DNA of 27,084 nucleotides from positions 1 through 27,084 of IMG/VR virus record IMGVR_UViG_3300037493_003671, one strand, 5' to 3'. The notes under the pieces are model-generated. The model was not told the DNA's origin, ran no database searches, and saw only the letters and a list, made by a program, of their open reading frames with translations. The position numbers were made by a program, and so were the translations under genes. Origin of the DNA: a virus. Of this stretch, positions 15,059 to 21,402 are shown piece by piece (positions within the stretch are counted from its first letter, which is position 1; the number at the start of each line of letters is the position of its first letter).

Positions 15059-15562
15059 ATGTCACAGCAAATTAGATTTATGCGTCCAAATCCACAGTAT
15101 GTCCTCACTGATTTATTTTTGCGCGGATTTAAAACAGATCGCTCTGTCTTTATAATGATAGACCCAGCATTTGTTGGATATCCAGATTATTTTAATCCAA
15201 ATAAGCGTCATATTATTTGGTACAATGATGGAGTAGCAGCAGTTAAAAGAGGATATGAAATTTTAGAAGAGACTTTAAAACTATTAAAATCCAACAATTG
15301 GAAATGTAAATTTTATTCTCTTCTAAAGTGCGAAGATAGACAAGCAATCAAAATAATAGAAAAGATTTCAAATAATGAAGTCATTAAAACTAGCAAAGCT
15401 CCAATTGACGATACAAGAGCCTTAATCGTTTTTGCTCTTAATTATTATTTGAATCAACATACGCAAGAAACTATAAATCAATACAGCAAATTAGGTAAAC
15501 CAATTTGTGTTATCGATCAATTTGCTGTAAAAAGATATCCGAGAGATTCAATTATTTTTTAA
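15059..15562 (+). CDS. Unknown soluble protein, 167 aa
   Basis: The start is taken as ATG 15059, six bases after GAGG, and not the GTG at 15047. The sequence alternates strands and helices in an alpha/beta pattern: a VFIMIDPAFVGY segment, HIIWYNDGVAAVKRGYEIL, KFYSLLKCEDRQAIKII, then PIDDTRALIVFALNYYL and PICVIDQFAVKRY. Several hydrophobic strands ending in Asp (MID, VID) hint at a nucleotide-handling or nuclease fold, but no diagnostic motif is clear. It ends the rightward block and overlaps the opposite-strand 83-aa gene by 15 bases. Confidence 0.6.
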   Translation: MSQQIRFMRPNPQYVLTDLFLRGFKTDRSVFIMIDPAFVGYPDYFNPNKRHIIWYNDGVAAVKRGYEILEETLKLLKSNNWKCKFYSLLKCEDRQAIKIIEKISNNEVIKTSKAPIDDTRALIVFALNYYLNQHTQETINQYSKLGKPICVIDQFAVKRYPRDSIIF

Positions 15563-15799
15563 TGTAGTTCTCTCAGGAGCAATCTGAGATAATTTAATTT
15601 CCATAATGTAATGCACATCACGAATAAATTCATTACGCATAGCAGAAGGCGGTTCAAATGGCGGTTTTAAAGCAAACTTGCCATACGAATTCCATAATTT
15701 ATTATACCATTTATTCCACAAGTGTTCTACAGTTCCTCGTTTATACTTCTTCTTATTGAAATCGCTTACGCGCAACTTAGTATATCGATCATTTAACAT
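15548..15799 (-). CDS. Small basic unknown protein, 83 aa
   Basis: A Lys/Arg- and Trp-rich small protein (EHLWNKWYNKLWNSYGKF, about residues 25-42) with no recognised motif. Its ATG overlaps the end of the kinase gene by 11 bases, as is usual for this leftward operon. The final codons overlap the convergent rightward gene. Its reality is supported by operon position and the lack of any other reading of this stretch, but the ribosome site is weak. The basic and aromatic composition could suit nucleic-acid binding. Confidence 0.5.
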   Translation of the reverse strand: MLNDRYTKLRVSDFNKKKYKRGTVEHLWNKWYNKLWNSYGKFALKPPFEPPSAMRNEFIRDVHYIMEIKLSQIAPERTTLKNN

Positions 15800-16472
15800 T
15801 CTTCATGCTCATCTTTGGATATTTACTATGAATAATATCAATTATCTGAGACAATCCTTGATGATCGACATTCCAAGCCACACGATGTACGTCACATTTA
15901 CCAGACCACTCATGGTTTCCATTCTTTAAATCAACCATGATATCAAAATAATGATCTCGTAAATCAGAAAGATAAGCTAAATCAACTGAAACTTCTGCAC
16001 TTCGATCTCGATTCTTAACTCTACGTAAGGCCACTTCAGGTTCTACATCTAAGAAAAATAAATCACAAGGAGCCTTCGGTAAATTAATAAGATGTTTGTA
16101 ATAGCACATATATAATTTATGATCTTTCTCATCTATATTGCCTCTTCGATGGTGCATAAGTTCGAATGCTAGATCACCAGGCAAACCTCTATCTAAAGCG
16201 CAAGCTTCGTATTCATATCCATATAATGATTCTACCGTGGCAAGTTGATGCGTCTCTGAGCGTTTTATTGCAAAATATAATTGTGCTCTACTTGCATATA
16301 TCTTTGGTTCTTTATATGAACAATCAAAATATGGATTCTCTTGAAAACGCTCATCGAATACTCGTATATTAAATATTTTTTTAAGTTCTTCTAATAAAGA
16401 AGATTTTCCAGAACCAATAAGTCCTTCAATCCAGAATATCGGATTACCAGCATCATAATGCCTCCAACTCAT
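15789..16472 (-). CDS. Deoxynucleoside kinase, 227 aa
   Basis: It transfers phosphate from ATP to deoxynucleosides, feeding dNTP synthesis. The P-loop GLIGSGKSS (residues 17-25) follows a short strand, as in dNK/thymidine kinase 2-type enzymes. The ALDRGLPGD motif corresponds to the family's DRS/DRG site. The lid region RVKNRDRSAE carries several Arg, and DERFQENPYF supplies the substrate-side acidic residue. The start is ATG 16472, eight bases after AAAGGAG; a longer open frame would extend into the tRNA-Met gene and is rejected. It lies in one operon with ThyX, which fits dTMP/dTTP supply. Substrate specificity cannot be read from sequence. Confidence 0.82.
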   Translation of the reverse strand: MSWRHYDAGNPIFWIEGLIGSGKSSLLEELKKIFNIRVFDERFQENPYFDCSYKEPKIYASRAQLYFAIKRSETHQLATVESLYGYEYEACALDRGLPGDLAFELMHHRRGNIDEKDHKLYMCYYKHLINLPKAPCDLFFLDVEPEVALRRVKNRDRSAEVSVDLAYLSDLRDHYFDIMVDLKNGNHEWSGKCDVHRVAWNVDHQGLSQIIDIIHSKYPKMSMKNVK

Positions 16473-16483
16473 AGCGTCTCCTT

Positions 16484-16558
16484 TGGTGGGCGCAGAGAGA
16501 TTTGAACTCCCGTCCGATCGGTTATGAGCCGATGGCTCTACCACTGAGCTATACGCCC
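16484..16558 (-). tRNA. tRNA-Met (anticodon CAT), CCA encoded
   Basis: A complete cloverleaf of 75 bases on the minus strand. The 7-bp acceptor stem is GGGCGTA/TGCGCCC with one G-U pair, and the anticodon loop is CTCATAA between ATCGG and CCGAT. The T-arm is GGGAG-TTCAAAT-CTCTC, followed by discriminator A and an encoded CCA. Anticodon CAT could read Met, or Ile (AUA) if lysidine-modified; the sequence alone does not decide. Its first base is the last base of the thyX stop codon. Confidence 0.93.
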
Positions 16559-17229
16559 TAAAATAATTTACGTGCTCGTTCTGTTACTACAATATCGTCA
16601 AATAAAATTGGAATTCTACGTTTGAATTCATCTAATATAGCAATAGCAATTTCTCTCATTTGAGGATGAGCAGCTTCGGCTGTACGAAGTTTAAAAAACC
16701 ATCTCCATTCACGCATATTAAAAGTCATTACAATTTCTGTTTTTAAACTATTAGGCAACACAGACCTTGCCTCTTGCGGCTTGGCTCCATTAGCAATCAT
16801 TTTAAAATAATAATTTTCAGCAATAGACATAAATTCTAACCATAAAGCATATAACTCAAAATCTTTATGATCTTGAATATTTCTATCTGACCAAAAACAC
16901 GGATCAATAATTGTAAGTTCATTTCCAAATTTATCTTTTGTATAATTATTATATCTTGTGCTTTCTTGTGAATAACTTGCAATCCTATGACGAACAATTT
17001 CGTGTGTAACGCCTCGATCGCAAATCACTCTAACCGTAACTTTCTCATGTTCAATTACAGAATCATGATGGCGCACTTCAAGTAAGTTTTTTAAAAATGG
17101 AATATACGAATCACCAGTAATTGTACCTTCAGACTTGTAACATGTTCTTGCTGCTTTCTCTATCTTCTTGCAAATACCAATCCCATCAATTTGGTCTTCT
17201 ATCGAAAAACTTGCACTAACGATTCGCAT
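16558..17229 (-). CDS. thyX: Flavin-dependent thymidylate synthase ThyX, 223 aa
   Basis: It converts dUMP to dTMP using FAD and methylene-tetrahydrofolate. The signature RHRxxSxxxxSxRY is present as RHRIASYSQESTRY (residues 80-93), preceded by VRHHDSVIEHEKVTVRV (about 52-68) and followed later by MREWRWFFKLRTAEAAHPQMREIA, which carries the C-terminal Arg and the dUMP/FAD-side residues. Length is typical. The start is ATG 17229 (MRIVSAS), with AGGAAG just upstream. An ATG four codons earlier is less likely. Its stop codon shares a base with tRNA-Met, so the tRNA is cut from the same transcript. It pairs functionally with the kinase downstream. Confidence 0.93.
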   Translation of the reverse strand: MRIVSASFSIEDQIDGIGICKKIEKAARTCYKSEGTITGDSYIPFLKNLLEVRHHDSVIEHEKVTVRVICDRGVTHEIVRHRIASYSQESTRYNNYTKDKFGNELTIIDPCFWSDRNIQDHKDFELYALWLEFMSIAENYYFKMIANGAKPQEARSVLPNSLKTEIVMTFNMREWRWFFKLRTAEAAHPQMREIAIAILDEFKRRIPILFDDIVVTERARKLF

Positions 17230-17515
17230 GTTCTTCCTCATCTCTCTTTATTGCCAGAAGAGCATAACCACAAATATCTCGCCATGGACTTTCGCCAAGC
17301 GCGTCTTTTTTCGTTGCTATGCGAAACAATTTATCAATTACTCTAACAACAGCTAGAGCATCGTCCATTTTCTCAAGTGGTATTCCATTTGGATATAAAA
17401 CAGACATTATATATCCAGATCTTCCAAACGAATCGCCATATGCGGCTTGTTTCGTTTCAACAAGACCACCTATTTCTTGACCTATCTCAGCAAAAGTTTT
17501 CTCTCTGGTCTTCAT
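17216..17515 (-). CDS. Small helical phage protein, DUF1599-like, 99 aa
   Basis: An all-helical protein with the pattern KQAAYGDSF...YPNGIP...DDALAVVRVIDKLFRIATKKDALGESPWRDICGYALLAI. The order YGD-S-F, then D-A-L-x-x-x-R-x-x-D-K-L-x-R-I and a closing D-x-x-G-Y-A-x-L, matches small proteins of the DUF1599 (nucleotide-modification associated) type found in many phages. Their biochemical role is not established; MazG-like nucleotide handling has been one idea. It overlaps thyX by 14 bases and the J-domain gene upstream by four, placing it in the nucleotide-metabolism operon. The family call is moderate. Confidence 0.6.
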   Translation of the reverse strand: MKTREKTFAEIGQEIGGLVETKQAAYGDSFGRSGYIMSVLYPNGIPLEKMDDALAVVRVIDKLFRIATKKDALGESPWRDICGYALLAIKRDEEEHANR

Positions 17516-17859
17516 CTTTCTCCTCCTAATACAAACTTATACAACCATGCTCTCGCCATAGAGAGCATTTGCATCTTTTTAGTTGCCCCGCCCTTGTCTG
17601 GATGATATCGAAAAGCAACTTGATGAAAACCAGCATCTATTATTTCTTTTATCAATGGTTTTAATTCATGAGAGGGAATAAACTTAGGCATCTGTAAAAT
17701 ATCCGATACAATATCTGATCGCTCTCGACGTGCAATTTCCCTATCAATAGCACTTCTTAAAGGCTCTCTCAAGTCGTCTAACGAAACAAGCCAATTAATA
17801 TATTCTGATGGTAATTCTTCAATTTCTGTTCCTTTATATTTACCAAAAAGTATTTTCAT
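17512..17859 (-). CDS. DUF3820 domain fused to a J-domain, 115 aa
   Basis: Residues 3-45 show the DUF3820 pattern: FGKYKG, then LPSEYINWL, then a basic amphipathic helix. Residues about 60-110 form a J-domain core with the catalytic HPD tripeptide (residues 86-88) inside AFRYHPDKGG, followed by helix MQMLSMARAWLYKF. J-domains stimulate Hsp70/DnaK ATPase through HPD, so this protein could redirect host DnaK to a phage client bound through the N-terminal domain. Helix I appears short. The gene lies between tRNA-Lys and the DUF1599-like gene. The domain reading is strong; the DnaK role is inferred from family knowledge. Confidence 0.75.
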   Translation of the reverse strand: MKILFGKYKGTEIEELPSEYINWLVSLDDLREPLRSAIDREIARRERSDIVSDILQMPKFIPSHELKPLIKEIIDAGFHQVAFRYHPDKGGATKKMQMLSMARAWLYKFVLGGER

Positions 17860-17868
17860 TTTATTAAA

Positions 17869-17944
17869 TGGTGAGGGCAGAGAGATTCGAACTCTCGGCC
17901 TGCGGATTAAAAGTCCGCTGCTCTACCTACTGAGCTATGCCCTC
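17869..17944 (-). tRNA. tRNA-Lys (anticodon TTT), CCA encoded
   Basis: A complete 76-base cloverleaf on the minus strand. The acceptor is GAGGGCA/TGCCCTC, the D-arm GCTC-AGTAGGTA-GAGC, and the anticodon stem-loop GCGGA-CTTTTAA-TCCGC gives TTT. The T-arm is GAGAG-TTCGAAT-CTCTC, followed by discriminator A and encoded CCA. Its first 18 bases also encode the last five residues and the stop codon of the upstream gene. An AAA/AAG-reading tRNA suits the Lys-rich, AT-rich coding of this phage. Confidence 0.95.
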
Positions 17945-18178
17945 TTTTTTCCACCAAGAAATAATCTCAGATTGTTCTAAAGCCTTTCCAGGTTTAAAAG
18001 ACACAATAAACCAACCATGTTTTGGATGGTAAATTGCTGAAACAGCGTCGCCATAACTAATATGATTTCCTAAAGCAATACTTACTTCGAGTGGCGGCAC
18101 TCGAAAAAGATATTTTTCTTTGTATTCTGGACTAACTGCAAAATTTATTAATTCAATCGCTGTTATTTGGAGAATCAT
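17927..18178 (-). CDS. Small unknown protein ending inside tRNA-Lys, 83 aa
   Basis: The protein has an N-terminal segment ILQITAIELINFAVSPEY and a compact middle with ISYGDAVSAIYHPKHGWFIVSFKPG, which looks like a small alpha/beta domain. The last codons (GAG GGC ATA GCT CAG TAG) are the acceptor and D-arm of tRNA-Lys, so the stop is the conserved D-loop TAG. The start is uncertain: ATG 18178 or ATG 18190, both inside the end of the NYN gene and neither with an ideal ribosome site. The longer open frame back to 18346 overlaps NYN coding and is rejected. Function unknown. Confidence 0.6.
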   Translation of the reverse strand: MILQITAIELINFAVSPEYKEKYLFRVPPLEVSIALGNHISYGDAVSAIYHPKHGWFIVSFKPGKALEQSEIISWWKKEGIAQ

Positions 18179-19019
18179 TTCCTTCTTCATCAGATTGAAG
18201 TGTTCTGATGGCTCGACATCCGTCCTTGGCTTCATAAGTTTCAATTTCGCCCCCATCAATAGCAACCTGAAGAAGACGCTTACGCTCTTCTCGATCGCGA
18301 GGCAAATTTGCCGAGCGCCATTCATTGATGAACATATTAGCGCCAACGTATCTATCTTTACCGAAATACTCTTCGGCTTCCATCAGAGCAGAAACCATGT
18401 TGTAATTCTTTTCTTCACCCTTGTTATCGTCGTGAGCGTATTCGTCATAAACTTCCGACAAATCAATATGGCCATATGCCATCTGTCGTAAACGACGCGA
18501 TAGACCATGACCAGAAAATGTAGCAACCCAAGCTGGCTTGCCCAAATCTCTCAATGCTTCAAGCGCAGGGCTATGATCTGCATCGCCACTGCATAACACG
18601 GCAGTATCAAAAGCACTGATAGCTGCTTGGCGAATCATAATAGACACAAGTGATGTATCAACTGCTTTTTCTTCTGTATAGAAGTGTTCGTGGCCGCACT
18701 TATTGCACGCGACCTTTCGATTGCGGCGAGGAAATCTATACACGAAACAACCAGGCTGTGTCTCAAGGAAAGAAAGGAAATTCTCAAGACTGCCTTTCTG
18801 TTCTTCCTCGGCTGTTTCTTTCTTGTCGTCTCCATTTTCCATTGGTTCAATACCAGTGAAATAATGTAGACCAGTTAGAATGTCTCCCTTGACCGCACGA
18901 ACCATTGATTCTGCCAAAGCATGAAAATTGATTTTGGTAGTCAAGCCACTGGCTCGCAAGCCTTCATAAAAGTTCTTGCCGTCCACGAAAATTGCAACCT
19001 TGCCATTACCATTAACCAT
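18153..19019 (-). CDS. NYN-domain (PIN-like) nuclease with zinc-finger insert, 288 aa
   Basis: The NYN/LabA-type metal-dependent ribonuclease core is visible. VAIFVDGKNFY (Asp 13, Asn 16) opens the fold, AVDTSLVSIMIRQAA (Asp 121) follows, and VLCSGDADHSPALEALRDLG (about 142-160) gives the last acidic pair. Between strands there is an insert with CNKCGHEH (about 105-112), a probable zinc site. The C-terminal 80 residues form an acidic helical extension. ATG 19019 has GGAG seven bases upstream; a TTG at 19058 is less likely. NYN enzymes act on RNA; a role in host or phage mRNA/tRNA turnover is inferred. It heads the operon that holds both tRNAs. Confidence 0.78.
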   Translation of the reverse strand: MVNGNGKVAIFVDGKNFYEGLRASGLTTKINFHALAESMVRAVKGDILTGLHYFTGIEPMENGDDKKETAEEEQKGSLENFLSFLETQPGCFVYRFPRRNRKVACNKCGHEHFYTEEKAVDTSLVSIMIRQAAISAFDTAVLCSGDADHSPALEALRDLGKPAWVATFSGHGLSRRLRQMAYGHIDLSEVYDEYAHDDNKGEEKNYNMVSALMEAEEYFGKDRYVGANMFINEWRSANLPRDREERKRLLQVAIDGGEIETYEAKDGCRAIRTLQSDEEGNDSPNNSD

Positions 19020-19072
19020 TGGAACTCTCCGATCTTTTGGGTTTTGGGTTAGGTTCAACTAAAGTTAAAGAC

Positions 19073-19104
19073 ATTATACTCTTTCAATTGAAATTTTAAT
19101 TCAA
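19073..19104 (-). promoter_or_regulatory. Probable promoter with palindromic elements upstream of the NYN gene
   Basis: A perfect TATAAT lies at 19073-19078 on the minus strand, about 54 bases before the NYN start codon. No good -35 sits at the ideal distance (TTGAAT at 19099-19104 is 20 bases away). A perfect 12-bp palindrome (19082-19093) and an overlapping ATTGAA/TTCAAT repeat (19087-19105) occupy the spacer, as an operator might. Confidence 0.5.
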
Positions 19105-19460
19105 TATTTTGCAACTACAGCCAAACCAAGTTCTATTAAAAGAGTATTTAAATTTCTTCTCGCTCTTTCATATGTGAAATGAACTTCAGCCAAATAACGA
19201 CCATATTTTTCTTTCTTATCTTTCTCAGTTTCGATTTCTACTTGAGTGCTAATTGGAAGATACTTGCATAAAAAATCTACTGTCTCCATTCCTTTTTTAT
19301 ATTCCTCAGAATCTTTTTTTGTACTGTAAATTTCTGGAGCATTAATTCCTGACAAACGAAATCTTTCCTTAAAATGAATATTGAATCCCAAATCAACATC
19401 AAGATCGATTGTATCTCCGTCAACGATTCTGATAACTTCAGCAAAATATTTGTAAGCCAC
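19101..19460 (-). CDS. Staphylococcal-nuclease-like protein (SNase/YncB type), 119 aa
   Basis: A Ca2+-dependent phosphodiesterase fold that cuts DNA or RNA. Family residues are present: IVDGDTIDLDVDLGF (residues 12-26, with Asp 16 and Asp 21), RFRLSGINAPE (Arg 35, Glu 43) and KYGRYLAEV (Arg 88), followed by NLNTLLIELGLAVV. The start is GTG at 19460, five bases after an ideal AGGAGG. There is no signal peptide, so it would act in the cytoplasm, for instance in host DNA breakdown or phage DNA processing. An extended -10 promoter lies just upstream. It is small but complete for the domain. Confidence 0.85.
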   Translation of the reverse strand: MAYKYFAEVIRIVDGDTIDLDVDLGFNIHFKERFRLSGINAPEIYSTKKDSEEYKKGMETVDFLCKYLPISTQVEIETEKDKKEKYGRYLAEVHFTYERARRNLNTLLIELGLAVVAKY

Positions 19461-19481
19461 GATATCCTCCTGTTTGGAGAA

Positions 19482-19490
19482 ATTATAACA
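19482..19490 (-). promoter_or_regulatory. Extended -10 promoter before the SNase gene
   Basis: On the minus strand TGTTATAAT contains a perfect -10 hexamer (19482-19487) with the TGn extension. This removes the need for a strong -35; only a weak TTTCAT at 16 bases is seen. It sits in the 41-base gap before the SNase GTG start and probably drives that gene. Confidence 0.6.
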
Positions 19491-19501
19491 TATATTCTTG
19501 T

Positions 19502-19849
19502 CTATGAAACATTTTTAGGCATATTCCTAAATACTTCAACGAGAGGCTCTTCGCCTAAATGACTTTCAGATTCTAACTTCAATAAAACATTAGCAAACGT
19601 TTGAAACTCTCTTTTTTTATCTGGAAAATTCTCAGTTATACAATTAGATTCTTTCTTTAATTCTTCAACCAATGTATTTAAAAATAATTTTCTCAAACCT
19701 GCATTAGCTGATATTGAATAACATAAAGTAAATGGCACCACTAAATCTTTGTGTAATTTTCCTTCACCCATAATCGTTTCAAATTTACCTTCTTTAGAAA
19801 AATAGATTGCAGCTTCGCTACCTCTTATCTTTAAAAGCATATGAGACAT
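19502..19849 (-). CDS. Unknown protein, 115 aa, after the AT-hook gene terminator
   Basis: ATG 19849 has GGAG six bases upstream, so the earlier TTG at 19861 is not used. The protein begins with a beta-like segment (MLLKIRGSEAAIYFSKEGKF) followed by amphipathic helices (LRKLFLNTLVEELKKES, then REFQTFANVLLKLESES). No known motif or membrane segment is visible. Its ribosome site directly abuts the U-tract of the AT-hook terminator, so it is probably expressed by read-through and at a lower level. Confidence 0.6.
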   Translation of the reverse strand: MSHMLLKIRGSEAAIYFSKEGKFETIMGEGKLHKDLVVPFTLCYSISANAGLRKLFLNTLVEELKKESNCITENFPDKKREFQTFANVLLKLESESHLGEEPLVEVFRNMPKNVS

Positions 19850-19860
19850 AGTATTCTCCA

Positions 19861-19890
19861 AAAAAGAGCCCCAACGCCCAAGGGCTCTTG
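19861..19890 (-). terminator. Rho-independent terminator after the AT-hook gene
   Basis: Arms 19865-19872 (AAGAGCCC) and 19883-19890 (GGGCTCTT) form a perfect GC-rich 8-bp stem with a ten-base loop. On the minus strand the stem is followed by more U residues (19861-19864). It is the clearest intrinsic terminator in the window. It lies about 53 bases after the AT-hook gene and immediately before the ribosome site of the next gene, so it should lower expression of what follows. Confidence 0.85.
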
Positions 19891-19942
19891 TCGAGGTTGT
19901 TTGGGATGGCGACCCATGCCCCTCAATTTAAAGAAAATCAGA

Positions 19943-20347
19943 TTAAGCTACCGCAGCTTTAGCTTTGGTGATGTCCTTAATGGACTGCTTCGCAGCATCA
20001 CTGAGTTTCGACACGGTTTTCTTTGCGGTCTTGACCTTCTTCTTGCCGCTCTTATTCTTCTTCCGCCAGTTAGCCCAATACGCCTTCATGCGAGCCGACT
20101 GCTCTTTACGCGACTTCGGCCCGCGCTTCTTATTCTTCGCCTTCGGGCCAGGCTTGCGGCCTCGCTTACCGGGCTTTGGCCCTCGCTTCTTGCCTTTGTT
20201 GGGCTTGCGGCCTCGCTTCTTGCCGGGAGCCACGGTTTCGCCACCCGCTAAAGATTCAAGCGTAGCGATTTGCTCATCAAGCATATCGCGCTCATTCTTC
20301 AGCTTTCCCAAAGACTCATTCAGAGTTGCTTGCACTGCTTCCAACAT
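19943..20347 (-). CDS. AT-hook, Lys/Arg-rich DNA-binding protein, 134 aa
   Basis: Residues 1-38 form a short coiled coil, probably for dimerisation. Residues about 43-80 hold a tandem series of AT-hook-like cores (KRGRKPN, KRGPKPG, KRGRKPGPK, KRGPKSR), which bind the minor groove of AT-rich DNA. Then comes SARMKAYWANWRKKNKSGKKK and a Lys/Ala-rich tail ending KAKAAVA. The overall picture is a nucleoid-like or histone H1-like protein that could coat AT-rich phage or host DNA. ATG 20347 follows AAAGGAG. The gene is much GC-richer than its neighbours, partly because Arg/Gly/Pro/Ala codons are GC-rich, and has its own terminator, which suggests high and independent expression. Confidence 0.75.
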   Translation of the reverse strand: MLEAVQATLNESLGKLKNERDMLDEQIATLESLAGGETVAPGKKRGRKPNKGKKRGPKPGKRGRKPGPKAKNKKRGPKSRKEQSARMKAYWANWRKKNKSGKKKVKTAKKTVSKLSDAAKQSIKDITKAKAAVA

Positions 20348-20369
20348 TTTCTTTTCTCCTTTTCTGCTG

Positions 20370-20840
20370 TTATAGATAACCGTTATTGCACATACTCATG
20401 CAATAACTGCGTGCCTCCAAGCAAATGAATCGGGGATTATCAATTTTTTGTTGAACGCAATCACCTGGATATGGCAAAAATTCATGACACTTCTCATAAC
20501 ATTGTTTTTCATTATACCTAATAATATCGCTATCGCGGTCAGTATGCATATCAATACATCGATCTTTTTCTTTATTGCATTTCGAAATCTTTTTTGTCTT
20601 TATGCATTCTTTAAAACTTCTATCACAAACCATCATAATTACTACATTGCTAATACAATAACCATAGAGCGCGGCGTTCGGCAATGCTCGTTGACCAAGA
20701 AACTCACAAACTAATTCCGGTTCATTAACCGAAGAAAATTCAAGATGAATGATTTCGTCTTCTTCTGCTTCTTCTTTCTCTACTGGATTACAACCAAAAA
20801 TAGCCATCACAATAAAAGTCGCAAATAGAATTCGGTTCAT
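20370..20840 (-). CDS. Cysteine-rich lipoprotein, 156 aa
   Basis: The start is ATG 20840 with a full GGAGGT four bases before. Residues 1-17 form a lipoprotein signal (MNRILFATFIVMAIFGC) with Cys 17 as the lipidation site. An acidic linker follows, then a domain with over a dozen Cys, many in C-x3-C or C-x6-C spacings (CDRSFKEC, CNKEKDRC, CYEKC, CLEARSYCMSMC). Such spacing suggests disulfide-linked helical hairpins in the periplasm or on the outer membrane. A second lipoprotein at 22.6 kb has a similar Cys pattern. A superinfection-exclusion role is possible by analogy with T5 Llp, but is not shown by sequence. Confidence 0.72.
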   Translation of the reverse strand: MNRILFATFIVMAIFGCNPVEKEEAEEDEIIHLEFSSVNEPELVCEFLGQRALPNAALYGYCISNVVIMMVCDRSFKECIKTKKISKCNKEKDRCIDMHTDRDSDIIRYNEKQCYEKCHEFLPYPGDCVQQKIDNPRFICLEARSYCMSMCNNGYL

Positions 20841-20889
20841 TTTGACCTCCAGTATTAAGTTATATATACCATCTCGATTAAGATATCTA

Positions 20890-21339
20890 CTATTTTTTAT
20901 CATGCACCTGATTAATTAACTGATGCATTCGCTCATCAAAAATTGCGAAAACATTCTTAGCGTCACAGAGAACCGCCATAAAAGCCTTGAAAGGTACAAA
21001 GCAATCGTGTTCAACGCCATCAAACGAAAGACGCTGACGTATACCCTCGTTATTTAAAATGATTTCGGAAAGGAATCTACGACTGAAATCCAGAATCAAA
21101 ACCTTATCATTCTTGAATTTCTCTGGAACAACGGCTTCTTTTTGAGGATCGACAAAGATTCTAACGAGTCCTGCGTTAAGCAATCCGTTAATAAATTCAA
21201 CAGCATTAATTCTTTTTTCGCTCCTTCGCCGAAGAAGTTCATCGTCTGCGGTTGCTCGTTCATCATTTGCTGGCTGCCCATTTTGATCCTGCTTTCTTTC
21301 CTTAGATGGAAAGTTCAGGATTTTACATTCATCTGACAT
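20890..21339 (-). CDS. SspB-like ClpXP adaptor protein, 149 aa
   Basis: SspB delivers ssrA-tagged and other substrates to the ClpXP protease. After a polar 40-residue leader, the SspB core is readable: GLVRIFVDPQKEAVVPEKFKNDKVLILDFS, then LNNEGIRQRLSFDGVEHDCFVPFKAFMAVLCDAKN, which follows the family's strand order (V-x-V-D-x-x-x-E-G-V-x-V-P, then I-x-F-x-G-x-x-x-x-x-x-V-P-x-x-A). The leader contains ILNFPSK and many charged residues. ATG 21339 lies nine bases after AAGGAG; a TTG three codons earlier is less likely. The classic short C-terminal ClpX-binding tail is not obvious; the protein ends QLINQVHDKK. The phage may use it to steer host proteolysis. Confidence 0.75.
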   Translation of the reverse strand: MSDECKILNFPSKERKQDQNGQPANDERATADDELLRRRSEKRINAVEFINGLLNAGLVRIFVDPQKEAVVPEKFKNDKVLILDFSRRFLSEIILNNEGIRQRLSFDGVEHDCFVPFKAFMAVLCDAKNVFAIFDERMHQLINQVHDKK

Positions 21340-21402
21340 AATGCACAACTCCTTTTCGCACTATACTTATATACCAAATTTTGTTCTAAAATTCTAAAAT
21401 TA

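Noticed and set aside
15571-15589. Six-bp hairpin (TCTCAG/CTGAGA) near the convergent gene ends as a bidirectional terminator
   Set aside because: Short stem, inside the 83-aa gene, and no clear U-tract on either strand.
16473-16544. 24-residue N-terminal extension of the kinase
   Set aside because: It would be translated from the tRNA-Met gene; ATG 16472 with AAAGGAG is the supported start.
19965-20375. Plus-strand frames opposite the AT-hook gene
   Set aside because: They arise from the reverse complement of Lys/Arg/Gly codons; the minus-strand gene has the ribosome site and terminator.
20540-20605. Two further TATGCAT occurrences as operators
   Set aside because: They fall inside the lipoprotein coding sequence and are expected by chance in AT-rich DNA.
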